A stretch of 14,689 nucleotides of DNA from Microbacterium sp. (GTDB lineage Bacteria; Actinomycetota; Actinomycetes; Actinomycetales; Microbacteriaceae): NCBI GenBank assembly GCA_029267645.1, contig JAJUIM010000019.1, forward strand, positions 1-14,689. Reading direction: 5' to 3'. Position numbers and translations under genes: made by a program. Numbering within the stretch: position 1 is the first letter of the stretch; each line of letters opens with the position of its first letter. Below the pieces are notes generated by a model. That model saw nothing but the letters and a program-made list of their open reading frames with translations, was not told where the DNA came from and searched no databases. This document shows positions 6,845 through 13,272 of the stretch, piece after piece.

Positions 6845-8521
6845 GTGTCAGACCCGTCCGAGTTCCCGCCCACCCGCTCGCTCCCTCGCGTCAAGCCGCA
6901 GTTCGGCATCTGGCCGACGCTGCGCGGCGCGAAGGTGTCGCGCGACGGCTGGTACTTCCGGGCCCTCGGCGTCGTCATCGCCGCGATCCCGCCGCTCGCG
7001 GTGCTCGCGGTGCTCGACCGCATGGACCTCGCGGTGTACACGATGGCCGGATCCATGGCGGCGCTGTTCACGCACACGCGGCCGTACCGGCACAGGGCCG
7101 CGTCGATGGCCGGCTTCGTCGCGATGCTGACGCTCGCGTGCGGCGTCTCGATGGCCGCGGCCGCGACCTCCGAGAACATGTTCTGGCGCATCGGCATCGC
7201 CGTGCTCCTCGCGGCGATCATCAAGGTCGCCCACGACGCCTCGACGGTCGGGCCGCCGCCCGCCGTGATCCCGATCTTCCTCGTCACGGCGCTCGCGTTC
7301 ACGCCGCAGCACTGGGGCGACATCCCCATGCACCTCGCGCTCATCGCGGGCTCGGGCGTCGTCGCGTGGATCGTCGTCATGGCGCCCGCCCTCGTCAGGC
7401 CCCACGGCCCCGAGCGCCGCGCCGTCGCGACCGCCATGCTCGCGACGATCCCCGTCGGGAAGGATCCGCACAGCGCCGCCGCGCGCGACAGCCTCGCGGG
7501 CGCCATCACGGCCGCGTGGCGCGTGCTGTCGCTCTCGCGCACCCGCACGCCCGAGCAGGCGGCGCTCGAGGCGCACCTCATCGCGTGCTCGCGGATCCTC
7601 GCCGAACCGCAGCTCAGCAACCCCGAGCGGGCGCGGCAGAACGCCCACGAGGTCGAGCGCTCGCGCACGGCCCTGCCCGCGCCGCCGCTGACGGAAGACG
7701 AGCAGGCCGAGATCCGCGGCATGCACCTCGAGCAGGACGCGCGCCGCGGGTTCGCGGATCGGCACCCGATCCTCGCGGCGTTCCGCCCCTCCTCGCCGTC
7801 GATGCCGTTCTTCTGGCGCGTGTTCGTCGGCTGCCTCGCCGCCGCGCTCGTGTCGTACGCGCTCGGCGCCGACCGCCCGTTCTGGGCGATCGTGTCGGCG
7901 GCCGTCATCATCCAGCCGAACCTGCTGCTCACGTGGCGCAAGGCCCCGCCGCGCGCGCTCGGCGCCGTGCTCGGCGTCGGCCTGTTCGCCCTGCTCGCGC
8001 CCGTCGCGCACATCGACCCCGTCATCGCGGCCGCCATGGTGCTCGCGCTCAATGCCGTCACCGAGCTGTTCATCGCCCGCAACTACCTCATCGCGCAGCT
8101 GTTCGTCACGCCGATGGCCCTGCTCATGAGCCAGTTCGGCGCGCCCCTCCCATCGGGCGAGCTCATCGTCGAGCGCGTGATCGACACCGTCATCGGCGTC
8201 GTCATGGCGCTCGCGGCGGCCTTCCTCATCCGCAACGGGCACCTGCGCCGGCACGCCAAGGCCGCGACGGAGCGGCTCGAGCAGGCGAGCGAGGTCGGGC
8301 TGCCGGCCGACGCGAGCCCCGCCGAGGTCGAGCGCGTGCGCCGCGAGCTCGTCGCGCGGCTCGCCGCCGTCGCCGCCGCCGTGCGCGACTCGGACAGCGA
8401 GTGGTGGACGCACCGCGTCGACGAGACCCGCGTGATCGCGGCGCAGCGGCGTGCGCGCGCGGTGCTCGCGTCGCTCGGCGACGACCCTGGGGATACGCGG
8501 CGAACCTCGACCTCAGGTTGA
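6845..8521 (+). CDS. FUSC family (fusaric acid resistance-like) membrane protein
   Basis: This 558-aa protein has the two-half FUSC layout: a short soluble N-terminus, a first TM bundle (about 38-180), a soluble central region (about 190-315), a second TM bundle (about 320-480) and a charged C-terminal tail. The second half, from FWRVFVGCLAAALVSYALG through RPFWAIVSAAVIIQPN and RALGAVLGVGLFALLAP, resembles the FUSC_2 domain of aromatic-acid efflux and YccS-type proteins. The substrate is unknown. The start is GTG at 6845, chosen because a TAGGCT -10 box ends 7 nt upstream and nothing upstream looks coding. The stop is 24 bp before the LCP gene, so the two may share an mRNA. The family is well supported; a true transport role is inferred. 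Confidence 0.85.
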   Translation: MSDPSEFPPTRSLPRVKPQFGIWPTLRGAKVSRDGWYFRALGVVIAAIPPLAVLAVLDRMDLAVYTMAGSMAALFTHTRPYRHRAASMAGFVAMLTLACGVSMAAAATSENMFWRIGIAVLLAAIIKVAHDASTVGPPPAVIPIFLVTALAFTPQHWGDIPMHLALIAGSGVVAWIVVMAPALVRPHGPERRAVATAMLATIPVGKDPHSAAARDSLAGAITAAWRVLSLSRTRTPEQAALEAHLIACSRILAEPQLSNPERARQNAHEVERSRTALPAPPLTEDEQAEIRGMHLEQDARRGFADRHPILAAFRPSSPSMPFFWRVFVGCLAAALVSYALGADRPFWAIVSAAVIIQPNLLLTWRKAPPRALGAVLGVGLFALLAPVAHIDPVIAAAMVLALNAVTELFIARNYLIAQLFVTPMALLMSQFGAPLPSGELIVERVIDTVIGVVMALAAAFLIRNGHLRRHAKAATERLEQASEVGLPADASPAEVERVRRELVARLAAVAAAVRDSDSEWWTHRVDETRVIAAQRRARAVLASLGDDPGDTRRTSTSG

Positions 8522-8545
8522 AACCGCCGCGCGATCAGGAGTGAG

Positions 8546-9709
8546 GTGGAGCGAGTGACGACTCCCCTGAACCCGGTGCCGCGACACTCCTCGACCGACA
8601 CGATGCGCTCGCGTCGACGACGAGCAGCGCTGCTGGCGGTGCTCGCGGTGATCGCCGCCGTCGTGCTCACGCTCACGATCGGGCTCTGGAAGCTCAACAG
8701 CAACCTCACGGTCGTGCAGCTGCAGCCCGACGAGGACGTGGGAACCGGGTCGGCTGCCGGGCTCAGCGTCGGCACCGACGCCGCGAACATCCTCGTGCTC
8801 GGCTCCGACGGGCGCGACGCGGGCGACGGCCGGTTCGGCGAGGACGACGGCACGCGCCGCAGCGACTCGATGATGCTCGTGCACATCGCGGAGGGCAACG
8901 AGCGCATCGACGCCGTGCAGATCCCCCGCGACACCGTGCTCGACCTGCCGTCGTGCGTCGACCGCGGCTACGGCGCCTTCGCGGGCGGCCGCGGCATGAT
9001 CAACGCGCCGTTCAACTACGGCGAGGGCTGCTCGGTCGAGGCCGTCGAGGCCCTCACGGGCGTCGACATCGACCACGTCATCTCGATGAACTTCGACGGC
9101 TTCTCGTCGGTCGTCGACGCGGTCGGCGGCATCGAGGTGTGCCTCGACGAGCCCATCTCCGACGGGCACGCGCTCATCGATCTGCCCGAGGGCAAGCAGA
9201 CGCTCGACGGCGAGGAGGCGCTCTCGCTCGCTCGCGTGCGCTACGTGATCGGCGACGGCAGCGACATCTCACGCCTCGAGAACCAGCAGATGGTGATGTC
9301 GGCGATCGTGCAGCGCGCGACCGACAGCGAGGTGCTCTCCTCCCCCACCCGCGTCTACAGCCTCGTCGACGCGCTCACGTCGTCGCTCACGGTCGACGCG
9401 GGCCTGTCGTCCGTGACGAAGCTCGCGGGGCTCGCGCTGCGCCTGCAGGAGGTGCCAGACGAGCACATCACCTTCCTGACGATGCCGTGGCAGCCGGCGA
9501 CGGGCGATCCGAACCGCGTCGAGGCGTCGCCCGAGGCCGACGCCGTGTGGCACGCCCTCGAGGCCGACGAGCCCGTCGTCCTCACGGGCGACGCGGATCC
9601 CGCCGCCGAGGAGGCGGCGCCCGGCGAGGCCGCGGCGGACGACGGATCCGATTCCGGTGCCCCCGTCGACACGACGGGCCGGTCGGCCGCGGATCCCGTC
9701 TGCGGCTGA
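8546..9709 (+). CDS. LytR-CpsA-Psr (LCP) family cell-wall glycopolymer ligase
   Basis: LCP enzymes transfer polyprenyl-pyrophosphate-linked glycopolymers, such as teichoic acids, arabinogalactan or capsule, to peptidoglycan on the outer face of the membrane. The 387-aa protein has a short basic cytoplasmic segment, one TM helix (about 27-48) and an extracytoplasmic LCP domain (about 80-260). The domain carries [22 protein letters not shown] (105-114), [11 protein letters not shown] (125-135), [27 protein letters not shown] and the arginine-bearing LSLARVRY...DISRLENQQ. These include the conserved Asp and Arg residues used for pyrophosphate binding. C137 and C162 may form a disulfide. The last 50 residues are an acidic Ala/Asp/Glu tail ending in CG. 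Either GTG could be the start: 8546 has AGGAG only 4 nt upstream, while 8555 has GAGGTG 6 nt upstream and is slightly better. Confidence 0.92.
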   Translation: MERVTTPLNPVPRHSSTDTMRSRRRRAALLAVLAVIAAVVLTLTIGLWKLNSNLTVVQLQPDEDVGTGSAAGLSVGTDAANILVLGSDGRDAGDGRFGEDDGTRRSDSMMLVHIAEGNERIDAVQIPRDTVLDLPSCVDRGYGAFAGGRGMINAPFNYGEGCSVEAVEALTGVDIDHVISMNFDGFSSVVDAVGGIEVCLDEPISDGHALIDLPEGKQTLDGEEALSLARVRYVIGDGSDISRLENQQMVMSAIVQRATDSEVLSSPTRVYSLVDALTSSLTVDAGLSSVTKLAGLALRLQEVPDEHITFLTMPWQPATGDPNRVEASPEADAVWHALEADEPVVLTGDADPAAEEAAPGEAAADDGSDSGAPVDTTGRSAADPVCG

Positions 9710-9743
9710 CGCCGCCCCAGCGGTTGTCCGGGCGCGCGCCGCC

Positions 9744-9749
9744 TAGGAT
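9744..9749 (+). promoter_or_regulatory. -10 box (TAGGAT) of aspS
   Basis: TAGGAT fits TANNNT and lies in the 77-bp gap before aspS. Transcription from about 9756 would give a leader of about 30 nt that includes the GGGAGGA ribosome-binding site at 9774-9780, 6 nt before the GTG start. No standard -35 is present at 17 bp. A 10-bp palindrome (GGCGCGCGCC, 9731-9740) occupies the spacer. Confidence 0.45.
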
Positions 9750-9786
9750 GAACCACGTCAGATCATCACAATCGGGAGGATTCTCC

Positions 9787-11550
9787 GTGCTGCGCACTCA
9801 CCAGGCCGGCTCGCTCAGAGCCGAGCACATCGGTCAGACCGTCACCCTCACGGGGTGGGTCGATCGTCGCCGTGATCACGGAGGAGTGGCCTTCATCGAT
9901 CTGCGCGACGCCTCGGGCATCTCGCAGGTCGTCATCCGCGACGAGGAGGTGGCGCACCCGCTGCGCAGCGAGTTCGTGCTGCGCGTCACGGGCGAGGTCT
10001 CGGCGCGCCCCGAGGGCAACGCCAACGAGAACCTGCCGACGGGCGACATCGAGGTCATCGCCTCCGACGTCGAGGTGCTGAACGAGTCGGCCCCGCTGCC
10101 GTTCCAGGTCTCGACCGCACTCGACGGGCAGGAGACGATCGGCGAGGAGGTGCGCCTCAAGCACCGCTACCTCGACCTGCGCCGCCCGGCCCCCGCGCGC
10201 GCCATGCGCCTGCGCTCGAAGGCCAACCAGGCCGCCCGCCGGATCCTCGACGCACACGAGTTCGTCGAGATCGAGACGCCGACGCTCACGCGCTCGACGC
10301 CCGAGGGCGCGCGCGACTTCCTCGTGCCCGCGCGCCTGAACCCCGGATCCTGGTACGCCCTGCCGCAGTCGCCGCAGCTGTTCAAGCAGCTGCTCATGGT
10401 CGGCGGCATGGAGCGCTACTACCAGCTCGCTCGTAGCTACCGCGACGAGGACTTCCGCGCCGACCGCCAGCCCGAGTTCACGCAGCTCGACATCGAGATG
10501 AGCTTCGTCGACCAGGAGGACGTCATCGCCCTCGGCGAGCAGCTCGTCGCCGAGCTGTGGAAGCTCATCGACGTCGAGGTGCCGACGCCGATCGAGCGGA
10601 TCACGTTCGCCGACGCCATGCGCCTGTACGGCTCGGACAAGCCCGACCTGCGCTTCGGCAACCCCCTCGTCGAGCTCGCCGATTACTTCGCAGACACACC
10701 GTTCCGCGTCTTCCAGCAGGAGTACGTCGGATCCGTCGTCATGGCTGGCGGCGCCTCGCTCCCCCGCCGCCAGTTCGACGCGTGGCAGGACTGGGCGAAG
10801 TCGCGCGGCGCCAAGGGCCTCGCGTACGTGGCGTTCCAGGAGGACGGCACGCTCGGCGGCCCCGTCGCCAAGAACCTCTCCGACGCCGAGCGCGAGGGCC
10901 TCGCTGAGGCCACGGGCGCGAAGCCCGGCGACGCCGTGTTCTTCGCCGCCGGCACGACGAGCGAGGCGCGCGCCCTGCTCGGTGCCGCCCGCGTCGAGAT
11001 CGCGAAGCAGACGGGCCAGATCGACGAGAACGCCTGGTCGTTCGTGTGGGTCGTGGACGCCCCCATGTTCAAGCCCACGGGCGAGGACGACGACGTCGAC
11101 CTCGGCCACTCGGCATGGACCGCCGTGCACCACGCGTTCACGTCGCCCAAGCCCGAGTCGCTCGAGACGTTCGACACCGACCCCGAGCACGCGCTCGCGT
11201 ACGCGTACGACATCGTGTGCAACGGCAACGAGATCGGCGGCGGCTCGATCCGCATCCACCGCCGCGACATCCAGGAGCGGGTGTTCGACGTCATGGGCAT
11301 CGGCGAGGAGGAGGCGCAGGAGAAGTTCGGGTTCCTGCTCGACGCCTTCGCCTTCGGCGCCCCGCCGCACGGCGGCATCGCCTTCGGCTGGGACCGCGTC
11401 GTGTCGCTGCTCGCCGGCGCCGACTCGATCCGCGAGGTCATCGCCTTCCCGAAGACCGGCAACGGCTTCGACCCGCTGACCTCGGCCCCTGCCCCCATCA
11501 CGCCCGAGCAGCGCGCCGAGGCCGGCGTCGACTACGATCCGGAGGACTGA
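9787..11550 (+). CDS. aspS: Aspartyl-tRNA synthetase, probably the nondiscriminating Asp/Asn type
   Basis: This class II enzyme charges tRNA-Asp with aspartate. The 587-aa length and layout are those of bacterial AspRS: an OB-fold anticodon-binding domain (about 1-105), a catalytic core and the bacterial insertion (GAD) domain (about 290-420). Visible motifs are the flipping loop [13 protein letters not shown] (169-181), QSPQLFK (194-200), motif 2 [17 protein letters not shown] (219-235) and motif 3 [10 protein letters not shown] with R537. In the anticodon domain the sequence RRRDHGG places His at position 31, where discriminating enzymes such as that of E. coli have Leu. This suggests it also charges tRNA-Asn with Asp for repair by GatCAB. 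The start is GTG at 9787, preceded by GGAGGA with 6-nt spacing. A long palindrome 26 bp after the stop probably terminates the transcript. Confidence 0.96.
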   Translation: MLRTHQAGSLRAEHIGQTVTLTGWVDRRRDHGGVAFIDLRDASGISQVVIRDEEVAHPLRSEFVLRVTGEVSARPEGNANENLPTGDIEVIASDVEVLNESAPLPFQVSTALDGQETIGEEVRLKHRYLDLRRPAPARAMRLRSKANQAARRILDAHEFVEIETPTLTRSTPEGARDFLVPARLNPGSWYALPQSPQLFKQLLMVGGMERYYQLARSYRDEDFRADRQPEFTQLDIEMSFVDQEDVIALGEQLVAELWKLIDVEVPTPIERITFADAMRLYGSDKPDLRFGNPLVELADYFADTPFRVFQQEYVGSVVMAGGASLPRRQFDAWQDWAKSRGAKGLAYVAFQEDGTLGGPVAKNLSDAEREGLAEATGAKPGDAVFFAAGTTSEARALLGAARVEIAKQTGQIDENAWSFVWVVDAPMFKPTGEDDDVDLGHSAWTAVHHAFTSPKPESLETFDTDPEHALAYAYDIVCNGNEIGGGSIRIHRRDIQERVFDVMGIGEEEAQEKFGFLLDAFAFGAPPHGGIAFGWDRVVSLLAGADSIREVIAFPKTGNGFDPLTSAPAPITPEQRAEAGVDYDPED

Positions 11551-11576
11551 CCTCCGCCGGATCCCCGCCGCCCTGC

Positions 11577-11634
11577 GGACACAAAACTTGAGGGAGGACA
11601 CCAAGCTTGGTGTCCTCCCTCAAGTTTTGTGTCC
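11577..11634. terminator. 58-bp perfect palindrome, probable bidirectional terminator between convergent genes
   Basis: Two 29-nt arms are exact reverse complements with no spacer; the centre is AAGCTT at 11603-11608. The palindrome fills most of the 111-bp gap between the ends of aspS (plus) and the Dabb gene (minus). Each arm contains the hexamer GGACAC twice (GTGTCC in the other arm) around AAAACTTGAGGGA. In RNA from either strand, a GC-rich stem would be followed by CAAGTTTTGTG, giving a modest U-tract, so termination in both directions is the likely role. Such length and perfection are more than a terminator needs. Confidence 0.8.
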
Positions 11635-11661
11635 TTGGGTGCGAAGGTTCGGGGCCCAGCC

Positions 11662-11961
11662 CTACAGCTCGATGTCGATCGCCGCGCGGCGGGACTTGAA
11701 CGTGCCGATGAACGACGACACCTCGAGGTGGGCGGGGTGCGTGGCGTACACCTCGAGCGCCGCGGCGTCGTCGAGATCGGCGACGAGCGCGAAGTCGTAG
11801 TTGCCCTCGAGGTCGACGCCGTTGGCTCCGACCGTCATCGACCGCAGACCCGGCACGACGCCGACCAGCTGCTCGAGCCGCACGGCGGCCTCGGTGATCT
11901 TCGCGTCGCGGTCCTCTGCACTGTCGGCGTCGACGCCGAACATCACGATGTGGCGGATCAT
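11662..11961 (-). CDS. Dabb (stress-responsive A/B barrel) domain protein
   Basis: This 99-aa protein is a single ferredoxin-like Dabb domain. The N-terminal strand MIRHIVMFGVD, the central VPGLRSMTVGANGV and NYDFALVADLDDAAALEVYATHPAH segments and the closing strands are typical. Such proteins form small dimeric barrels. Some act in stress or as small cyclase-like or monooxygenase-like enzymes, but no catalytic role can be read here. The start is ATG at 11961 with AAGGAG 7 nt upstream. A longer frame adds 11 residues with no family match. It is convergent with aspS across the palindrome. A TACGAT -10 box upstream suggests it has its own promoter. Confidence 0.85.
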   Translation of the reverse strand: MIRHIVMFGVDADSAEDRDAKITEAAVRLEQLVGVVPGLRSMTVGANGVDLEGNYDFALVADLDDAAALEVYATHPAHLEVSSFIGTFKSRRAAIDIEL

Positions 11962-11992
11962 GGGTGCTCCTTCGCGGAGTGGTGGTCCTGCC

Positions 11993-11998
11993 ATCGTA
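11993..11998 (-). promoter_or_regulatory. Possible -10 box (TACGAT) of the Dabb gene
   Basis: TACGAT on the minus strand fits TANNNT and lies 31 nt before the ATG at 11961. Transcription from about 11986 would give a leader of about 25 nt containing the GGAG ribosome-binding site. The -35 region lies in the end of the glutaredoxin-like gene and is not recognisable. Confidence 0.35.
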
Positions 11999-12007
11999 CG
12001 GACGACG

Positions 12008-12262
12008 TCAGCCGCCGAGTGCCTTCGCGAGGCGGTCGGGTGAGACGCGCCAGTGTCCGTGCAGCTGCCCGTCGATCAGCACGACGGGGATCTTCTCCCA
12101 CCACTTCTCATGGAGGGCGGGATCATCGAGGATCGACAGCTCGGTCACCTCGACGGCGTCGGCGACCTGCTCGGGCAGATCGGCCAGCGTCTGGTCGACG
12201 ACGTCGCGGGCGACGTCGCAGAGGTGGCAGTCGGGCTTCGTGATCAGCGTGAGCTCGGTCAC
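12008..12262 (-). CDS. Glutaredoxin-like protein (DUF836 type)
   Basis: This 84-aa cytoplasmic protein has a thioredoxin/glutaredoxin fold. The strand LTLITKPDCHLC contains the redox motif C12-H-L-C15, and WEKIPVVLIDGQLHGHWRV holds the cis-proline, both typical of the DUF836 glutaredoxin-like family. It probably exchanges disulfides with small thiols or proteins; its partner is unknown. The start is GTG at 12262, whose GTGA overlaps the TGA of the rhodanese gene by 4 bp, so translation is likely coupled. A longer frame runs upstream through the rhodanese gene out of frame and is ignored. No separate promoter is visible. Confidence 0.87.
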   Translation of the reverse strand: MTELTLITKPDCHLCDVARDVVDQTLADLPEQVADAVEVTELSILDDPALHEKWWEKIPVVLIDGQLHGHWRVSPDRLAKALGG

Positions 12263-12549
12263 CGCTCGACCTCGTAGCCAGCCGCGATCCAGGCGTCGGT
12301 GCCGCCCTCGACGTTCGTGACGTCGTATCCGCGGGGCTCGAGCGCCATGGCGGCCTGCGCCGAGCGCCCGCCCGCCTTGCAGATGACGTCGAATTCGTGG
12401 GGCAGCTCGGTGAGGCGTGCGCCGAGGTCGGACAGCGGGATGTTGACGGCGCCGGGCACGTGGCCCTGCGCGAACTCCCACTCCTCGCGCACATCGATGA
12501 GCGGCGTGTTCTGGCGTGCCTTCAGGTCTGCCACCGTGATCTCCTGCAT
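12259..12549 (-). CDS. Single-domain rhodanese-like sulfurtransferase
   Basis: This 96-aa protein is one rhodanese domain: ITVADLKARQNTPLIDVREEWEFAQGHVPGAVNIP, with the CH2A-type signature DVRE and GHVPGA. The active-site cysteine is C57 in VICKAGGRSAQAA, a CxxGxRS loop of the kind that carries a persulfide. It may pass sulfane sulfur to the glutaredoxin-like protein encoded in overlap downstream; this pairing is inferred from the 4-bp GTGA junction. The start is ATG at 12549, preceded by a G-rich AATGGGGG that serves as a weak ribosome-binding site. In-frame codons further upstream give a longer version with no family match. A TATTGT box about 25 nt upstream may be the promoter. Confidence 0.9.
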   Translation of the reverse strand: MQEITVADLKARQNTPLIDVREEWEFAQGHVPGAVNIPLSDLGARLTELPHEFDVICKAGGRSAQAAMALEPRGYDVTNVEGGTDAWIAAGYEVER

Positions 12550-12574
12550 CCCCCCATTGTCGCGCAGCGCCGAC

Positions 12575-12580
12575 ACAATA
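12575..12580 (-). promoter_or_regulatory. Possible -10 box (TATTGT) of the rhodanese-glutaredoxin operon
   Basis: TATTGT on the minus strand fits TANNNT and is preceded directly by TG. Transcription from about 12568 would give a leader of about 19 nt. The -35 region has only a loose match. It sits downstream of the bS22 terminator, which supports an independent transcript. Confidence 0.4.
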
Positions 12581-12680
12581 CAGTCGATCCAGGCGAGAAT
12601 CGGCCGGATCCGCGCTGAACCGGCCCGCACGCGCTCGGATTGACTGCGTTGTGTTGGGGGCAGAGGCCGAGGGAACCAGA

Positions 12681-12711
12681 AACGCCGGCCCGCGTATGCG
12701 GAGCCGGCGTT
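12681..12711 (-). terminator. Hairpin terminator after the bS22 gene
   Basis: On the minus strand AACGCCGGC and GCCGGCGTT pair over 9 bp, and an inner CCGC/GCGG closes a 4-nt loop, with one bulged base between the two helices. TTTCTGG follows from the last stem bases onward. The hairpin begins 14 nt after the bS22 stop (12725) and fits an intrinsic terminator with a short U-tract, as is usual in high-GC actinobacteria. Confidence 0.7.
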
Positions 12712-12724
12712 CGTGGGGGCGTCG

Positions 12725-12823
12725 TTACTTCTTGTTGCGACGCTGGTGGCGAGTCTTGCGGAGCAGCTTGCGGTGCTTCTTCTTCGCCATGCGCTTACGG
12801 CGCTTCTTGATGACTGAACCCAC
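12725..12823 (-). CDS. Small ribosomal protein bS22 (AURKAIP1/COX24 domain protein)
   Basis: This 32-aa, extremely basic protein (MGSVIKKRRKRMAKKKHR, then LLRKTRHQRRNKK) has the AURKAIP1/COX24 domain. In mycobacteria the corresponding protein (Rv0500B) was identified as an extra 30S subunit protein, bS22, so ribosome binding through rRNA contacts is expected. The start is GTG at 12823 with GTGAGG about 6 nt upstream. An internal ATG would drop 11 residues of the conserved sequence. It lies 144 bp after the HTH gene on the same strand, an arrangement conserved in actinobacteria (Rv0500A-Rv0500B), and is followed by a hairpin terminator. Confidence 0.93.
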   Translation of the reverse strand: MGSVIKKRRKRMAKKKHRKLLRKTRHQRRNKK

Positions 12824-12910
12824 GGGGAACCTCACTATTGTCTCAGGGCGGGATGCCTGGCACGAAGGTGTGCCGACGTCCGGGAACGACCACGGCAGAA
12901 AAAGTGCCTC

Positions 12911-12932
12911 GGAGCATTCTAACGTATGCCCC
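12911..12932 (-). promoter_or_regulatory. Inverted repeat enclosing a TAGAAT -10 box upstream of bS22
   Basis: On the minus strand GGGGCAT and ATGCTCC can pair (7 bp with one G-U) around an 8-nt loop. The -10-like TAGAAT (12921-12916) overlaps the loop and one arm. If it is a promoter, bS22 has its own transcript with a leader of about 86 nt. The repeat could instead be an operator or a weak attenuator between the HTH gene and bS22. The -35 is not recognisable. Confidence 0.35.
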
Positions 12933-12967
12933 GAGCGCGCCCTCTCAGCCGCCAGGAAGGAAGGGCC

Positions 12968-13171
12968 TCAGCCGGCCTGCGAGCCTCGCTCGTCGCGGGG
13001 CAGCTGGACGTACTGCGTCACAGCGCTCTCGGGGACCCGATAGCTGCGACCGAAACGCACGGCAGGAAGCTCGCCCGAGTGCACGAGACGGTAGACCGTC
13101 ATCTTCGAGACGCGCATGATGTCGGCGACCTCGGCGACGGTCAGGAACCGCACGTCGGGCATTTCGGCCAT
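12968..13171 (-). CDS. MerR/excisionase-type helix-turn-helix DNA-binding protein (Rv0500A-like)
   Basis: This 67-aa protein is a single winged HTH domain of the excisionase/MerR type: RFLTVAEVADIMRVSKMTVY (helix-turn-helix, about 9-28), then RLVHSGELPAVRFGRSYRVPESAV (wing and last helix). It has no effector domain. In actinobacteria it sits directly before bS22, as here; despite the excisionase family name, no integrase or att site is nearby, so a chromosomal transcription regulator is likely. BldC, a relative with the same kind of domain, binds direct repeats. The start is ATG at 13171 with GGGGGAG about 8 nt upstream; TTG at 13177 is a less likely start. A promoter and two 12-bp direct repeats lie upstream. 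Confidence 0.88.
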   Translation of the reverse strand: MAEMPDVRFLTVAEVADIMRVSKMTVYRLVHSGELPAVRFGRSYRVPESAVTQYVQLPRDERGSQAG

Positions 13172-13206
13172 ATTCAACTCTCCCCCAGGGACACTTCCTC
13201 CGACTC

Positions 13207-13236
13207 AGCCTATGGGGTACAGGATGCCCGTGTAAA
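13207..13236 (-). promoter_or_regulatory. Promoter of the HTH gene (TTTACA - 18 bp - TAGGCT)
   Basis: On the minus strand the -35 TTTACA (13236-13231) matches TTGACA at 5 of 6 bases. It is followed after 18 bp by TAGGCT (13212-13207). Transcription from about 13200 gives a leader of about 29 nt that includes the GGGGGAG ribosome-binding site. The -35 lies inside one of two 12-bp direct repeats, so a bound regulator would block the promoter. Confidence 0.6.
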
Positions 13237-13256
13237 CCTCTGTGGCCCGTGTAAAC
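13226..13256. repeat. Two 12-bp direct repeats (GCCCGTGTAAAC), candidate operator
   Basis: GCCCGTGTAAAC occurs at 13226-13237 and again, without mismatch, at 13245-13256; the period is 19 bp, close to two helical turns. The first copy covers the -35 box of the HTH gene. The pair lies in the 155-bp region between the divergent HTH and topoisomerase IB genes and could control either or both. Use as an operator for the HTH protein itself is an inference. Confidence 0.6.
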
Positions 13257-13272
13257 GCGCGTCGCATCCAGC

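Noticed and set aside
6721..8082. Upstream extension of the DUF368 frame to 772 residues
   Set aside because: The extra 450 residues lie antisense to FUSC, have Ser/Arg/Met-rich shadow composition, and no DUF368 homologue is so long.
6848..8413. Long minus-strand open frame opposite the FUSC gene
   Set aside because: Low-complexity Arg/Asp/Glu/His composition and no motif; the plus-strand frame encodes a coherent membrane protein.
8953..9786. Upstream extension of the aspS frame through the LCP gene
   Set aside because: The added part is Arg/His/Gly-rich shadow sequence; the GTG at 9787 has a proper ribosome-binding site and the family N-terminus.
9766..11604. Long minus-strand open frame opposite aspS
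   Set aside because: A shadow of aspS: every motif of AspRS is on the plus strand, and the reverse frame is low complexity.
12550..12724. Possible tRNA or small RNA between the rhodanese and bS22 genes
   Set aside because: No cloverleaf arms or CCA-like end; the only structure is the bS22 terminator hairpin.
12911..12932. Inverted repeat read as a terminator of the HTH gene
   Set aside because: The stem is short with a G-U pair and the TTTTT run begins 7 nt after it, so it is a poor intrinsic terminator; listed instead as a possible regulatory site.
12968..13171. Excisionase-type HTH as a sign of a prophage or integrative element
   Set aside because: No integrase, att repeat or phage gene is present, and the HTH-bS22 order is a conserved chromosomal arrangement in actinobacteria.
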